The notes: generated from the sequence alone by a model not told the origin. Shown: positions 1-8,680, numbered from the stretch's first letter. The stretch is 64,000 nt of DNA from an uncultured Selenomonadales bacterium (GCA_900321035.1 ONUH01000001.1:62001-126000); one strand, 5' to 3'. A program made the numbers and translations.

Positions 1-151
1 TGCTTTTAACGGGAATCTCCAACGGCGTTCCGTCCAAAGCAATCAGTTTCAGCCGTTCACAATATTCTCCCGCGCGATATAATAACGCAGCCTTGACGCC
101 TGCCGCCATACAGGCGCCGGTCGTATATCCCCCCCGCAGTTCTTTTCCCAA
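1..151 (-). CDS. cbiD: Cobalt-precorrin-5B (C1)-methyltransferase CbiD, N-terminal part
   Basis: Only the first 50 codons are inside the window; the rest runs off the left edge. The translation begins GKELRGGYTTGACMAAG and continues with a KAALLY helix. The GYTTG..C..A..KAA pattern is the N-terminal signature of CbiD, which methylates C1 during anaerobic cobalamin synthesis in the cytoplasm. The TTG at 151 is chosen because GAGGAAGG lies six bases upstream and an in-frame TGA precedes it. It is divergent from the TtcA-like gene, with overlapping promoters. No cobalamin riboswitch fits in the short leader. The family call rests on a short fragment, but the motif is distinctive. Confidence 0.8.
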   Translation of the reverse strand, partial: MGKELRGGYTTGACMAAGVKAALLYRAGEYCERLKLIALDGTPLEIPVKS

Positions 152-212
152 AGCAACCCTTCCTCAATATCGAACATCAAGCCGAAAATTTATATCATTT
201 TTTATGCATCGA

Positions 213-241
213 TTCACTTTTTCACACTTTACTATTATAAC
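213..241 (+). promoter_or_regulatory. Predicted promoter for the TtcA-like gene
   Basis: TTCACT (213-218), 17 bases, TATAAC (236-241). It overlaps the leftward cbiD promoter in an A+T-rich stretch. Confidence 0.45.
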
Positions 242-261
242 ATAACTTTTTCAACTAACAA
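234..261 (-). promoter_or_regulatory. Predicted sigma-A promoter for cbiD
   Basis: TTGTTA (256-261), 16 bases, TATAAT (234-239), read leftward. The -10 box overlaps that of the divergent rightward promoter, so the two should compete for polymerase. Confidence 0.5.
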
Positions 262-311
262 CTTTTTTCTGTATGGGATATAATGGAAAGACAGCAAAGG
301 AAGTGTCGTTT

Positions 312-1100
312 ATGAAATTCCGTCTCCCACAGGCTTATTTCAGTAAGATCATGCGCGCCATCGTCGAGTTCGAGATGATCGAACGCGGCGATAATATCTT
401 GATCGGGCTTTCCGGCGGCAAGGACAGCCTGCTTTTAACCTATGCGCTTGCGATGATGCGCGAACGGACAAAAGGGAAATTTTCCCTGCGCGCGCTGACC
501 ATCGACCCGCTGTTCAGCGAAGACTTCGACGCCGAAGCTCTTTCCCGTTTCTGCGACTCGCTGGATATCCCCCATGAAATCGAAAAAGTCGATATCGCGG
601 GAGTGATTCAAAGCAGTCCGAAAAACGCGCCTTGCTTTACCTGCGCCTTCTTTCGCCGCGGCGCGATCAATCGCGTCGCTATGGAACATCAATGCAATAA
701 AATCGCTTACGCACACCACAACGACGACGCCGTGGAAACGCTGCTGCTGAATCTCCTGTACTCCGGACAAATCGGGACTTTCCAGCCGAAAACATATCTG
801 GACCGGACAAATCTGACCGTAATTCGTCCTTTGATTTATCTACGGGAAGCAGAAACCATTGCGGCTATCCCGTATCACGGCATGACGCCCGTAAAATCGC
901 CCTGCCCCATCGACGGCAAGACGAAACGGGAAACGGTCAAAAAACTCGTTGCCGACCTGACCGAAAAGAATCCGCTCATATACGAGCATTTGTCTTCCGC
1001 TATGCGCAAAAACGGCGACGGGGAAATGAACAAACTTTGGCCCGCCGCCAAGAGCAGACAAGAAATGCGGGAAAGCTATGACCGCTTTATACACGCATAA
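312..1100 (+). CDS. TtcA-like tRNA thiolation protein (PP-loop ATPase)
   Basis: A 262-residue cytoplasmic protein of the TtcA/TtuA group, which adenylates a tRNA base and replaces oxygen with sulfur using a [4Fe-4S] cluster. The PP-loop SGGKDS is at residues 34-39. Cys108 and Cys111 (PCFTC) and Cys198 (SPCPIDG) are placed like the three cluster ligands of TtcA. YAHHNDDAVET near 135 is the second conserved block. The ATG at 312 is preferred to one at 273 because AAGGAA lies upstream of it and 273 has no ribosome site. It is shorter than E. coli TtcA (about 310), so the exact target base is not certain. It converges on the next gene with only 12 bases between stops and no clear terminator. Confidence 0.8.
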   Translation: MKFRLPQAYFSKIMRAIVEFEMIERGDNILIGLSGGKDSLLLTYALAMMRERTKGKFSLRALTIDPLFSEDFDAEALSRFCDSLDIPHEIEKVDIAGVIQSSPKNAPCFTCAFFRRGAINRVAMEHQCNKIAYAHHNDDAVETLLLNLLYSGQIGTFQPKTYLDRTNLTVIRPLIYLREAETIAAIPYHGMTPVKSPCPIDGKTKRETVKKLVADLTEKNPLIYEHLSSAMRKNGDGEMNKLWPAAKSRQEMRESYDRFIHA

Positions 1101-1112
1101 AGCTTACTGTTC

Positions 1113-2810
1113 TCATTTCCCCTTGATCTGCGTATCGTAATTCTCGTCGCCAAAGAAACGTGGACGCGACGCGTCGAAGTCTTCATTGATGACGCTTTTT
1201 TTCGGGTTCCATTCTTCCGTTTTGATATCGGCAAGCTCCATCAGCGTATGAATCATGTCGTCCGTCCTGTAGGGGCGGTCGGCGGCGTCTTCGATGGCCT
1301 CCCATTTCTCCGGATACTTGTCGCGAAACTTCTTTGAAGCCCAGAAAATCACGGGAATCTCGATCATGTGGCGGTCGGGATTTTCCTCCAGATGGCCGGC
1401 AATGCTCCCGCCCTCGTCGTATACGGCCTCGCCATGGTCAGGCACGTATATGACGAGGGTTTCTTTGTCCCGGAATCGTTTGATAATCTCATCGACAACG
1501 TAATCATTGTAATAGAGCGCGTTGTCGTACTGGGCGACAATCTCCCGGAAGCGCTCGCCAATCTGTAGCCGGATATCCTCGGCCTTGAACTTGTTAAACG
1601 CGTATGGGTAACGGTTGTAGTACAGCCCGTGTCCGCCCATCAGGTGCAGCACATAGAAATTCCGGTCCGGCGACGCGTCACGAAGCGCCTCGTCGAGAAG
1701 CGGAAACAACTCCTCGTCGAGAATGCCTGAATCCTCCAGCGAATCCCGCAGGCGCGTAAATTTGTGCATCGTGCTTCGGTTCGCATAAAGCTGGGCAACA
1801 TTACCCCACATGCCGGAACTTTCCTGATTGGAAAGCCAGTGCGTCCGATACCCGGCGGCGTTCATTACGTCAATCAGATTGTGATATTCATACCAAGGCT
1901 TATCTGACTCATAATCACAGAACGTGAACAACTCGCTCAAGACCTCTACTGTCGTCGAGTGCGGACTGATGACGTCGCTCATCGCGATAATCTCTCCCTT
2001 CGCCTGCAACTCGTCAAGATGCGGCGTATTCGGAAGATAATATCCATACAAATGCATGTGGTTTCGATTTGTCGATTCGCCGAGTATGAACACAATGTTT
2101 TTGATTTCGCTGTCGTTTTTCGTCAGCTCAATCTTCGTATCAATGGAATCCGCCAGCCTATGATAGGCGATAGCGTTTTCCACAGCCAGCGACGTCGCGC
2201 TGACGACACGAACAATCGGCAACAGCGGATTCGCAAAAAACGACGCGAAAGTCGCGCAAATCAGGCCGAGAGAAACCAGCCCTGCCGCAGCCATCCCCCG
2301 ACAAAACAACCGTTTCCTGTACTCTGGAATCTCGATACGTCGAAAGACGCGCCAGAGCAAATATAAAACAGCACAGCCGCAGACAACCGCGGCCACTTCC
2401 CGCCATGTCACATACATCTGCAAAAACTCAACGGCTTCCTTTCGGTTCGTTTCCAATATAGAATTGACGATACCCGCGCCGATCAACGCTTTGTATGTAT
2501 ACATCACGAAAACTTCCACGGGAAACGGCAGAAACGACGCCAAAAATAAAAGCCCCTGCACCCGTCGAAACCACTTCGCTTTTTCACGAAGGAAACGCCG
2601 AAGCAGCGCCGTCAAAAGGAGAATGCCCAAGAAAAGGACGCAGCCGTATTCCAACGCCAGCCACTCGTCCCGAATCAGGAGCAGGGACCACGCCATCGTG
2701 AAATAATTGAGGAAAAAAAGCAAAAAAATAAATCCTGTGTGCTCTATAAACGTCTGTTCAATCGCGTCCCAAATGTTTAGGGCGACATTGTTTTTGCCCT
2801 GATTGTCCAT
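1113..2810 (-). CDS. Phosphoethanolamine transferase, EptA/CptA type (sulfatase fold)
   Basis: A 565-residue inner-membrane enzyme. Five hydrophobic segments lie at about 24-46, 52-70, 84-108, 134-155 and 170-192, followed by a periplasmic alkaline-phosphatase-fold domain. GESTNRNHM at 244-252 carries the predicted threonine nucleophile (Thr247); HLMGGHG and PDHGE in the C-terminal half are metal and donor sites. The family moves phosphoethanolamine from phosphatidylethanolamine to lipid A or core sugars, so this supports an outer membrane with LPS. GGAGGAACC upstream fixes the ATG at 2810. The acceptor cannot be told from sequence. The upstream gap holds unusual inverted repeats that could be a regulatory site. 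Confidence 0.85.
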   Translation of the reverse strand: MDNQGKNNVALNIWDAIEQTFIEHTGFIFLLFFLNYFTMAWSLLLIRDEWLALEYGCVLFLGILLLTALLRRFLREKAKWFRRVQGLLFLASFLPFPVEVFVMYTYKALIGAGIVNSILETNRKEAVEFLQMYVTWREVAAVVCGCAVLYLLWRVFRRIEIPEYRKRLFCRGMAAAGLVSLGLICATFASFFANPLLPIVRVVSATSLAVENAIAYHRLADSIDTKIELTKNDSEIKNIVFILGESTNRNHMHLYGYYLPNTPHLDELQAKGEIIAMSDVISPHSTTVEVLSELFTFCDYESDKPWYEYHNLIDVMNAAGYRTHWLSNQESSGMWGNVAQLYANRSTMHKFTRLRDSLEDSGILDEELFPLLDEALRDASPDRNFYVLHLMGGHGLYYNRYPYAFNKFKAEDIRLQIGERFREIVAQYDNALYYNDYVVDEIIKRFRDKETLVIYVPDHGEAVYDEGGSIAGHLEENPDRHMIEIPVIFWASKKFRDKYPEKWEAIEDAADRPYRTDDMIHTLMELADIKTEEWNPKKSVINEDFDASRPRFFGDENYDTQIKGK

Positions 2811-2892
2811 CTTTTTCGGTTCCTCCGTCTATCCCGTCGAAAACAGCAGCCGCAAACATGCGGAGCAGCCGTAAAATGCTTTTTTCAAAAGC

Positions 2893-2913
2893 ACAATCGA
2901 AGATTGTCTTCGA
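2893..2913. repeat. Two overlapping, mutually exclusive inverted repeats
   Basis: ACAATC-GAA-GATTGT (2893-2907) is a perfect hairpin. TCGAAGA-TTG-TCTTCGA (2897-2913) is a second perfect hairpin that shares its bases. Only one can form at a time. There is no T-run on either side. Confidence 0.6.
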
Positions 2914-2931
2914 GGAACAAAAAATTCTGAG

Positions 2932-2956
2932 GTAAGAAACTCTTACTTTCTTACTT
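2932..2956. repeat. Inverted and tandem repeats (GTAAGA / TCTTACTT x2)
   Basis: GTAAGA-AAC-TCTTAC (2932-2946) and GTAAGAAA...TTTCTTAC (2932-2954) share a 5' arm. TCTTACTT occurs twice in tandem (2941-2956). The layout resembles a multi-site operator ahead of the leftward transferase gene. Confidence 0.5.
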
Positions 2957-3171
2957 CATATTTTTTGCCGCTCCCGGATTCAACGCCGGCGATACGTGAC
3001 AAGATTGTCGCGCGCCCATAAGAAAGTCAATGAAATATCATGCTCCGGCGTTGAAAATTTCAAGCAGAAGTTTACCACTTTCTCCGCCCTTTGCCAAGCA
3101 ATCCTGCTCAAATATACCGATTCCGCTCACATCCGTTTTATGAAACAAATGCGGAATACAGCGGCGGAATA

Positions 3172-3200
3172 TGGACACAGCCTTACGTTTATGGTAGAGT
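3172..3200 (+). promoter_or_regulatory. Predicted promoter for uracil permease operon
   Basis: TGGACA (3172-3177), 17 bases, TAGAGT (3195-3200), 40 bases ahead of the ATG. Confidence 0.4.
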
Positions 3201-3240
3201 TTCATGGAATGAAAGACATAGAGAAAGGAGCATCCTTTTT

Positions 3241-4497
3241 ATGCACGACAAATCCATTCCTCCCGAAGCACGGCTCCCCATCGGGCAAACCATCCCTCTT
3301 AGCCTTCAGCATCTTTTCGCGATGTTCGGCTCCACCGTGCTCGTTCCGATTCTCTTCAAGATCAATCCGGCGACGGTGTTGCTGTTCAACGGTATCGGTA
3401 CGCTGATTTATTTGATTCTCTGCAAGGGAAAAATTCCCGCCTATCTCGGGTCGAGCTTCGCGTTCCTTTCCCCAGTGTTTTTAGTTCTGTCTAAATACAG
3501 CTACGAAGCCGCTCTGGGAGGATTCATCGTCGTCGGCGCGATTTTCTGCCTTGTGGCGCTGATTGTCCGCGCCGTCGGAACGAGATGGATCGATTATATT
3601 TTCCCGCCCGCCGCGATGGGCGCCATCGTCGCGGTCATCGGACTTGAACTGATGCCGACTGCCGCTGCCATGGCGGGCCTCACAGCGGAAGCCCCCGATT
3701 CGCGCGCGATTATGGTTTCCATTCTGACGCTTGCCATTACTGTCTTTGCGTCAGTGGCATTTCGCGGATTGCTCGCGATTTTGCCGATCCTTATCGGTGT
3801 GGTCGGCGGCTACCTGATCTCCGCCTGCATGGGACTGGTGGACTGGGCTCCGATTGCCGCCGCACCGTGGTTTGCGCTCCCGACGATTTACACGCCGAAA
3901 TTCAACCTCAACGCCATTTTGATTATCGTACCTGCCGCGCTGGTGGTTATCGTCGAACATGTCGGCCATTTGATTGTCACCGGAAACATCGTCGGCAGCG
4001 ATTTGACAAAAGATCCCGGCCTCGACCGCTCGCTCTTAGGAAACGGTATATCGACGATTCTCTCCGGGTGCTTCGGCTCCACGCCCAATACGACCTACGG
4101 TGAAAATATCGGCGTACTTGCGATTACGAAAGTCTTCAGCACATGGGTCATCGGCGGCGCCGCCGTCTGCGCGATTCTGCTGTCCTGCTTCGGAAAGCTG
4201 GCCGCCGCCATCCAAAGTATCCCGACGCCGGTAATGGGCGGCGTTTCCCTATTGCTCTTCGGCGTAATCGCCGCGTCAGGCGTCCGCATTTTCGTCGATC
4301 AAAAGGTGGACTACAATCAGCCGACGAACCTGATTCTGACCGCGATTGTCCTCGGCGTCGGCGTTTCCGGTGCGGGCGTCACCGTAGCGGGCGTCGCGCT
4401 TCGCGGCATGGCGTTGGCGACAGTGCTGGCAATTCTTTTGAATTTGACGTTCCGGCTGATTGCCCGCGTCCACGGCGACGAGGAAAAAACGGAATGA
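3241..4497 (+). CDS. uraA: Uracil permease (NCS2/NAT family)
   Basis: A 418-residue polytopic inner-membrane symporter for uracil. The N-terminal PLSLQHLFAMFGSTVLVP block and the later GSTPNTTYGENIGVLA block are typical of UraA/PyrP within the nucleobase-cation symporter 2 family; a conserved glutamate lies in VIVEHVGH. AAAGGAG upstream supports the ATG at 3241 over an upstream in-frame ATG at 3091. The stop overlaps the next start as ATGA, so the downstream pseudouridine synthase is probably translationally coupled. A close paralogue for xanthine cannot be excluded, but the TYGEN block fits uracil carriers. Confidence 0.85.
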   Translation: MHDKSIPPEARLPIGQTIPLSLQHLFAMFGSTVLVPILFKINPATVLLFNGIGTLIYLILCKGKIPAYLGSSFAFLSPVFLVLSKYSYEAALGGFIVVGAIFCLVALIVRAVGTRWIDYIFPPAAMGAIVAVIGLELMPTAAAMAGLTAEAPDSRAIMVSILTLAITVFASVAFRGLLAILPILIGVVGGYLISACMGLVDWAPIAAAPWFALPTIYTPKFNLNAILIIVPAALVVIVEHVGHLIVTGNIVGSDLTKDPGLDRSLLGNGISTILSGCFGSTPNTTYGENIGVLAITKVFSTWVIGGAAVCAILLSCFGKLAAAIQSIPTPVMGGVSLLLFGVIAASGVRIFVDQKVDYNQPTNLILTAIVLGVGVSGAGVTVAGVALRGMALATVLAILLNLTFRLIARVHGDEEKTE

Positions 4498-5384
4498 TTT
4501 TGGAATATCGGATAGACGAGCGTGCCGATTCTGTTTCGGTACGCTCCTTTTTGAAACGGCATGGGCTTTCAACACATCTGTGGCGTCGGCTCAAGCATCA
4601 GGGATCGCTTTTCATCAACGGCGAGCAAGTTTTCCGCGCAACGCTTGCCACTCTCCATGCGGGAGATCTCATTCGCTGCGAAATACCCGAAGACTCCGTC
4701 ATCGAGCCGCAGAATATTCCCATCGACATCCGTTATGAGGACGAACATTTACTCATCGTCAACAAACCCGCTCACATGCTCGTCCATCCGATTGCGAAGG
4801 AGCAGCACGGCACGCTGGCCAATGCTGTCACTTATTATTATGAAACAAAAAAAGAGCCCTGCGTCTTTCATCCAACGCATCGGCTCGACCGAAACACAAC
4901 AGGGCTTGTACTGATTGCAAAGCAGCCGCACATCCAAGCTCTTTTATCAGGCAGGGACGGCCCTTGCTTTCATCGAACATACCTTGCCGTCGCGCAGGGA
5001 CATTTCGCCGAAAAGGAAGGTGAAATCGCTTTGCCGCTTCGTCGAAAGCCGACGAGCTTCATCGAGCAGGAAACGCACCCAGACGGAAAACCCGCTGTCA
5101 CCCGTTACCGTGTTCTTGCGGAAGCAACGGAAGGGTCCCTCATCGAACTCCGTCCCATTACGGGGCGCACACACCAGCTCCGCGTCCATCTTGCCGCCGT
5201 CGGCCATCCGATCATAGGCGACGATCTCTACGGCGAAAAATCCCCGTTGATTGACAGGCAATGCCTTCACGCCTTCCTACTCAACCTCATCCATCCCGTC
5301 ATGCACGAACCGATGACCGTTGAAGCGCCCCCGCCGGAGGATTTCTTATCAGTCTTGCGCCTTCTCCAAATTCCTTTTCCATGA
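4494..5384 (+). CDS. RluA-family RNA pseudouridine synthase
   Basis: A 296-residue enzyme that isomerises uridine in rRNA or tRNA. The N-terminal 60 residues look like an S4-type RNA-binding segment (RSFLKRHGLS). The catalytic motif HRLDRNTTG holds the active aspartate, and RPITGRTHQLRVH is the second family signature. The ATG at 4494 overlaps the permease stop by four bases, and the length then fits RluD-type proteins. The target position cannot be assigned from sequence. A strong bidirectional terminator follows. Confidence 0.9.
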   Translation: MILEYRIDERADSVSVRSFLKRHGLSTHLWRRLKHQGSLFINGEQVFRATLATLHAGDLIRCEIPEDSVIEPQNIPIDIRYEDEHLLIVNKPAHMLVHPIAKEQHGTLANAVTYYYETKKEPCVFHPTHRLDRNTTGLVLIAKQPHIQALLSGRDGPCFHRTYLAVAQGHFAEKEGEIALPLRRKPTSFIEQETHPDGKPAVTRYRVLAEATEGSLIELRPITGRTHQLRVHLAAVGHPIIGDDLYGEKSPLIDRQCLHAFLLNLIHPVMHEPMTVEAPPPEDFLSVLRLLQIPFP

Positions 5385-5433
5385 AAAAAGCTTCAAGCGT
5401 AACATTTTCTTTACGTTTGAAGCTTCTTTTTTT
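5384..5433. terminator. Bidirectional intrinsic terminator
   Basis: AAGCTTCAAGCGTAA pairs with TTACGTTTGAAGCTT, with an A-run before and T7 after. It serves the rightward pseudouridine synthase gene and the convergent leftward operon. Confidence 0.85.
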
Positions 5434-5456
5434 GGTGCCGGAGTCTTCATAAAACT

Positions 5457-6632
5457 TTACAGCTTGACGACAATCCCCCGTCGGTACATCCACTCCGCCA
5501 ACGGCCACCACAGCGCGCACCACAGAACGGCAAAAAGCGCCGTGCTGAACGCCATACCGCCAACCCCCATCACTGTATGCCGCCATATCCAAACATACAA
5601 CGGACCGTCTCCCGCAGGAGACTCTATCGACCATAAAATTTTCAGGCAAAGCTGCGTCGCAAGAAAAAAGACCAGCGGATTTCTTCCAAAAGCGCAAAAC
5701 GGACGAAAAAGAACGCCGACGAAGGGCAACAGGAAAAAAATCCACCCCAAAGCCGCAAAGAGCAGCATATCCGCCCCGGCATTCAGCAAAGCATACGGCG
5801 ACGTCCAAAGAGGCATTCCTACAATGTCGTAATCGCTCCAGAACCATCCGGCGCCCACGAGGGCGGCGCCGCCAAAAGCGAGCAGCATGCCCTTTTCCCA
5901 TTCCCCCGAATGTTCCTTGAGTACATGACCGGCTAAAAGGCCGAAAAGCATAGAAGCCGCCGAACTCATCGTTCCATAAAGCCCCTCCGGATCAAAGGGC
6001 AGGCCGTAATGCTGCGAAACATGCGCAGCGCCAGGTACGATCACATCGACCGCCCGGCTGATATTATCCGGCAATGCAAACGGCGCCGCCGGCGCATAAA
6101 TATGATACCCGGCGGAAGAAAGCAAGAGCAACAAGGCCGCGAAAACAAAAACGCGCGATTCCGTCTTGGCCATCTTCGCCAGCACCATGCCCAAAGCGTA
6201 TGTAAGGGCAAGCCTCTGCAAAACGCCGAAAATCCGCACCTGCCCCGGCATCTCCCAAAGCCACGCCCCGAAATCAAACTCCTGCCGCACAAGCATCGGC
6301 GTAATTTCCAAGACGATATTAAACAAGAAACCGATAAGAAACAATCCGCCGACCCGAACGAGCAGCGCCCACAAAAACTCCGGCCAAGGGTTCCTTATCC
6401 GGCCGCTCCAGGAAAACACAGCGGACGCTCCCATGGCAAAAACGAATCCGGGAAAGGCAAGATCGGCGGCATGGATACCCTCCCACGGGCTATGTACCAG
6501 CGTCGGGTAAACCGTCCGCAAATCAGGAACCGCGTCCACAACAATCATGAGGACGACGGCCAATCCCCGGAACACGTCCAAAACGAAATTTCTTTTGGGT
6601 GCATTCGAATGATAAACGGAAAAAGAAGCCAT
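5457..6632 (-). CDS. HGSNAT/NagX-like membrane acyltransferase (COG4299)
   Basis: A 391-residue protein with about ten hydrophobic segments. The start FRGLAVVLMIVVDAVP followed by HSPWEGIHAADLAFP and FVFAMGAS is characteristic of the family of heparan-alpha-glucosaminide N-acetyltransferase and bacterial NagX, which pass an acetyl group from cytoplasmic acetyl-CoA to an extracytoplasmic sugar. The conserved membrane histidine is in HSPWEG. It is last in an operon with a zinc-ribbon membrane protein and an unknown 502-residue protein. GGAGTAAAATTTC precedes the ATG. The substrate is unknown; a cell-envelope glycan is a guess. Confidence 0.8.
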   Translation of the reverse strand: MASFSVYHSNAPKRNFVLDVFRGLAVVLMIVVDAVPDLRTVYPTLVHSPWEGIHAADLAFPGFVFAMGASAVFSWSGRIRNPWPEFLWALLVRVGGLFLIGFLFNIVLEITPMLVRQEFDFGAWLWEMPGQVRIFGVLQRLALTYALGMVLAKMAKTESRVFVFAALLLLLSSAGYHIYAPAAPFALPDNISRAVDVIVPGAAHVSQHYGLPFDPEGLYGTMSSAASMLFGLLAGHVLKEHSGEWEKGMLLAFGGAALVGAGWFWSDYDIVGMPLWTSPYALLNAGADMLLFAALGWIFFLLPFVGVLFRPFCAFGRNPLVFFLATQLCLKILWSIESPAGDGPLYVWIWRHTVMGVGGMAFSTALFAVLWCALWWPLAEWMYRRGIVVKL

Positions 6633-6644
6633 GAAATTTTACTC

Positions 6645-7019
6645 CTACAAAAACAGCCGATACAAAATCCACGATACGATACTGAATACGATTACGGCAA
6701 GTGCCACGGGTACAGCGATGAAAAAAACGAAAAGCAGCAGTGCTGCGATTCCTAAATAAAGCGTGAGCTTTCCCTGCCAAGAACCGGATGAAACATAGGA
6801 AAAACCGCCCCAGCCCTGCCGGCTGCGCTCAAAACGGATATCTGACCGCGCCCCGCCTTCTTCGGGATTGCCCTCCTCTATCGTAACGCCTCTGTATGCA
6901 TTTCTTTCCGCAGGGCTCAAGACCTGCACATGCGGCTCTTCTGCATTACAGGCTTCCGCGCCGCAGGACGGGCAGTATCCGTCCGCGGACAACTCTGCCC
7001 CGCACCGTTCACATCGCAT
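6645..7019 (-). CDS. Zinc-ribbon membrane protein of unknown function
   Basis: A 124-residue protein. Residues 3-24 form a treble-clef zinc ribbon (CERCG...CPSCG), residues 30-80 are polar, and residues 86-124 hold one long or two short membrane segments near the C-terminus. Such proteins are common and of unclear role; the ribbon should face the cytoplasm. It lies 11 bases after the 502-residue gene and 12 bases before the acyltransferase gene, so all three are probably co-transcribed. Confidence 0.7.
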   Translation of the reverse strand: MRCERCGAELSADGYCPSCGAEACNAEEPHVQVLSPAERNAYRGVTIEEGNPEEGGARSDIRFERSRQGWGGFSYVSSGSWQGKLTLYLGIAALLLFVFFIAVPVALAVIVFSIVSWILYRLFL

Positions 7020-7030
7020 ACGATTCCCTC

Positions 7031-8539
7031 CTATGTCAGATACAAGAGCTGCACATATCCTTCTTCCGTCAAATATCTTGGATCAAGCGCCACGCAGTTT
7101 ACCGCCGTCCCGACTTCATCCACGGCTCTGAGCATTTCTTCCTGCGCAACGGCGAAAGCCCTGCATATTTGTTCGATGGGTACGTATTCCACTCCGTTGA
7201 TTCCTTCGATCAGAATCAGTACCGCCGCCTGCACGGCCTTCGTGCCGCGCCGTTTCGTTTTTGCCACGTAGTCTTCATACAATCTTTTGACAAAAAAGAT
7301 GGAATACGCGCTGAAGTGAAGCAGCCGCGCCGTTGTTTCCAAACGGGTTTCCTCCGGCTCCAAAAGAGCGGCGCTGACAACTTCCCGCTCCGAAATCTCC
7401 CCTTCCAAATCGGGAACGACACGAAGCTGCGCGAATCCGGACAAAATCTGCACGGTATGGCGTACCGCCGCCGCATGACGCATAAAAAAGTCGCCCAATG
7501 TAGCCTGCGGCATCTGATACGTCCGAAATCGTTCGTATTGTTTATTGATTTCGTCGCGAATCCGCCGCTGCAGCCGCCTGCTTGCCGAAAGCCCCGTGAT
7601 GTAATTCAGCAGCATAACGCCGCGCCGCTGCAAATGCCCGAAAAAGATCATATTCTTGAATTCGTAAAAGGTCGCGTCCGGGCAGGGAAGCTCCAATTCT
7701 TCCCCTGAAAACAACTCGGAACACACCGCGATATCATCATCCAGATATTTGACGGTGAAAAACGTCAATTTGGCCTGCATGAGATCTCTTAAAACATATT
7801 GCTCTTCCGTGGAAAGGTTGTCCTTTTCATGTTCCAGATAATAATGGACGGGGGACATGTCGTCGGCTTTGCAATGATAGTCGAAGAAGAAATAATCCCA
7901 AAACCCTCTCCACCAACTTTCATCGGCCTTCTCCGGCTCTACAAACGGCCCCGCGTACAGCATAACCGCGCGTGAAAAATCAGGCCGCAGCTCATCCCGC
8001 TGGAAATAAGCGATCATGCCCGATACAAGAACGTCCAATAAACTGTTGAGATGCTCCAGCTCGTCTTCACTGATTTCTTCCGTATGCTCCAAGGCATCGC
8101 AAAAAGCGTCGTATTCCTGCCTGTCAGGCAAAGAAAAGACGTCCCCTGCATAAAACAAATGACGGCCTTCCCGCAATGCGCTCAGAATCTCCCCGTTCTC
8201 GCTAACCGTCGCTTCAATGAATTCCTCCAAATACGAAAAAAACATTTCGACATTTTGCTCTATCAGCCGTAAATTCGGCCGGGTATCCGCATACAAATAG
8301 AAAATCTCGACAAAGTCATATCGCGTCAAAAGGTGAAAACTCCCCAGTTTTCGATGATTCATATACGCGAGCATCGTAGATATGACGCCGAAAATGCGCC
8401 GAAGCAGCGCGTCGCTTTTTCCCTTCCACGCCATTTCACGAAAGTATCGTTCCATTTGCGCTTTGCCGACAATCCTGTTCAGTTGTTTTTTCTTTTGATA
8501 AAAAAGTTCTATCTTTCGATAGACGTTGTCCGTCGCCAC
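7031..8539 (-). CDS. Unknown 502-residue cytoplasmic protein
   Basis: I do not recognise this family. The protein has no signal peptide or membrane helix and is predicted largely helical. It has aromatic-rich stretches (FWDYFFFDYH near 225) and a C-terminal part (AVQAAVLILIEGING...IEQICRAFAVAQ) that vaguely resembles a cyclin-like or helix-turn-helix bundle; that is speculation. The GTG at 8539 is chosen: GGAGG lies six bases upstream, and an upstream TTG at 8599 would overlap the -35 box of a strong promoter. It is first in an operon with the zinc-ribbon protein and the HGSNAT-like acyltransferase. The 12-base palindrome at the likely transcription start suggests repression. Confidence 0.7.
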   Translation of the reverse strand: MATDNVYRKIELFYQKKKQLNRIVGKAQMERYFREMAWKGKSDALLRRIFGVISTMLAYMNHRKLGSFHLLTRYDFVEIFYLYADTRPNLRLIEQNVEMFFSYLEEFIEATVSENGEILSALREGRHLFYAGDVFSLPDRQEYDAFCDALEHTEEISEDELEHLNSLLDVLVSGMIAYFQRDELRPDFSRAVMLYAGPFVEPEKADESWWRGFWDYFFFDYHCKADDMSPVHYYLEHEKDNLSTEEQYVLRDLMQAKLTFFTVKYLDDDIAVCSELFSGEELELPCPDATFYEFKNMIFFGHLQRRGVMLLNYITGLSASRRLQRRIRDEINKQYERFRTYQMPQATLGDFFMRHAAAVRHTVQILSGFAQLRVVPDLEGEISEREVVSAALLEPEETRLETTARLLHFSAYSIFFVKRLYEDYVAKTKRRGTKAVQAAVLILIEGINGVEYVPIEQICRAFAVAQEEMLRAVDEVGTAVNCVALDPRYLTEEGYVQLLYLT

Positions 8540-8555
8540 AAAAAGCCTCCACGCC

Positions 8556-8567
8556 GAATATATATTC
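8556..8567. promoter_or_regulatory. Palindrome GAATATATATTC at the predicted transcription start
   Basis: A perfect 12-base palindrome lying 4-15 bases downstream of the leftward -10 box, so it straddles the expected +1. This position suits a repressor, but A+T-rich palindromes also arise by chance. Confidence 0.35.
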
Positions 8568-8570
8568 AAA

Positions 8571-8599
8571 ATAGTAAAGCACAACTTCCCGTTTGTCAA
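8571..8599 (-). promoter_or_regulatory. Predicted sigma-A promoter of the 502-residue gene operon
   Basis: TTGACA (8594-8599), 17 bases, TACTAT (8571-8576), reading left. It is close to consensus and lies 32 bases upstream of the GTG. Confidence 0.75.
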
Positions 8600-8615
8600 T
8601 TTGAAAGGTTCCGGT

Positions 8616-8643
8616 TTGTCTTTCTCTTATTTTATGATATGAT
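8616..8643 (+). promoter_or_regulatory. Predicted promoter for the Mrp/ApbC gene
   Basis: TTGTCT (8616-8621), 16 bases, TATGAT (8638-8643), 37 bases ahead of the ATG. Confidence 0.5.
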
Positions 8644-8680
8644 TATTTCATCTTTTCATATTTCCAGGAGGTATCTCACC

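Larger units (their letters stand above)
2811..3240. other. Divergent intergenic region between the phosphoethanolamine transferase and uracil permease genes
   Basis: There is no convincing coding frame in these 430 bases. The left part holds two sets of overlapping inverted repeats (2893-2956, listed separately). The right part holds a rightward promoter (3172-3200) and the leader of the permease gene. No purine riboswitch core or PyrR-type attenuator with a T-run was seen. Confidence 0.6.

Noticed and set aside
152..233. Possible cobalamin riboswitch upstream of cbiD
   Set aside because: The leader is about 75 bases, too short, and no B12-box was found.
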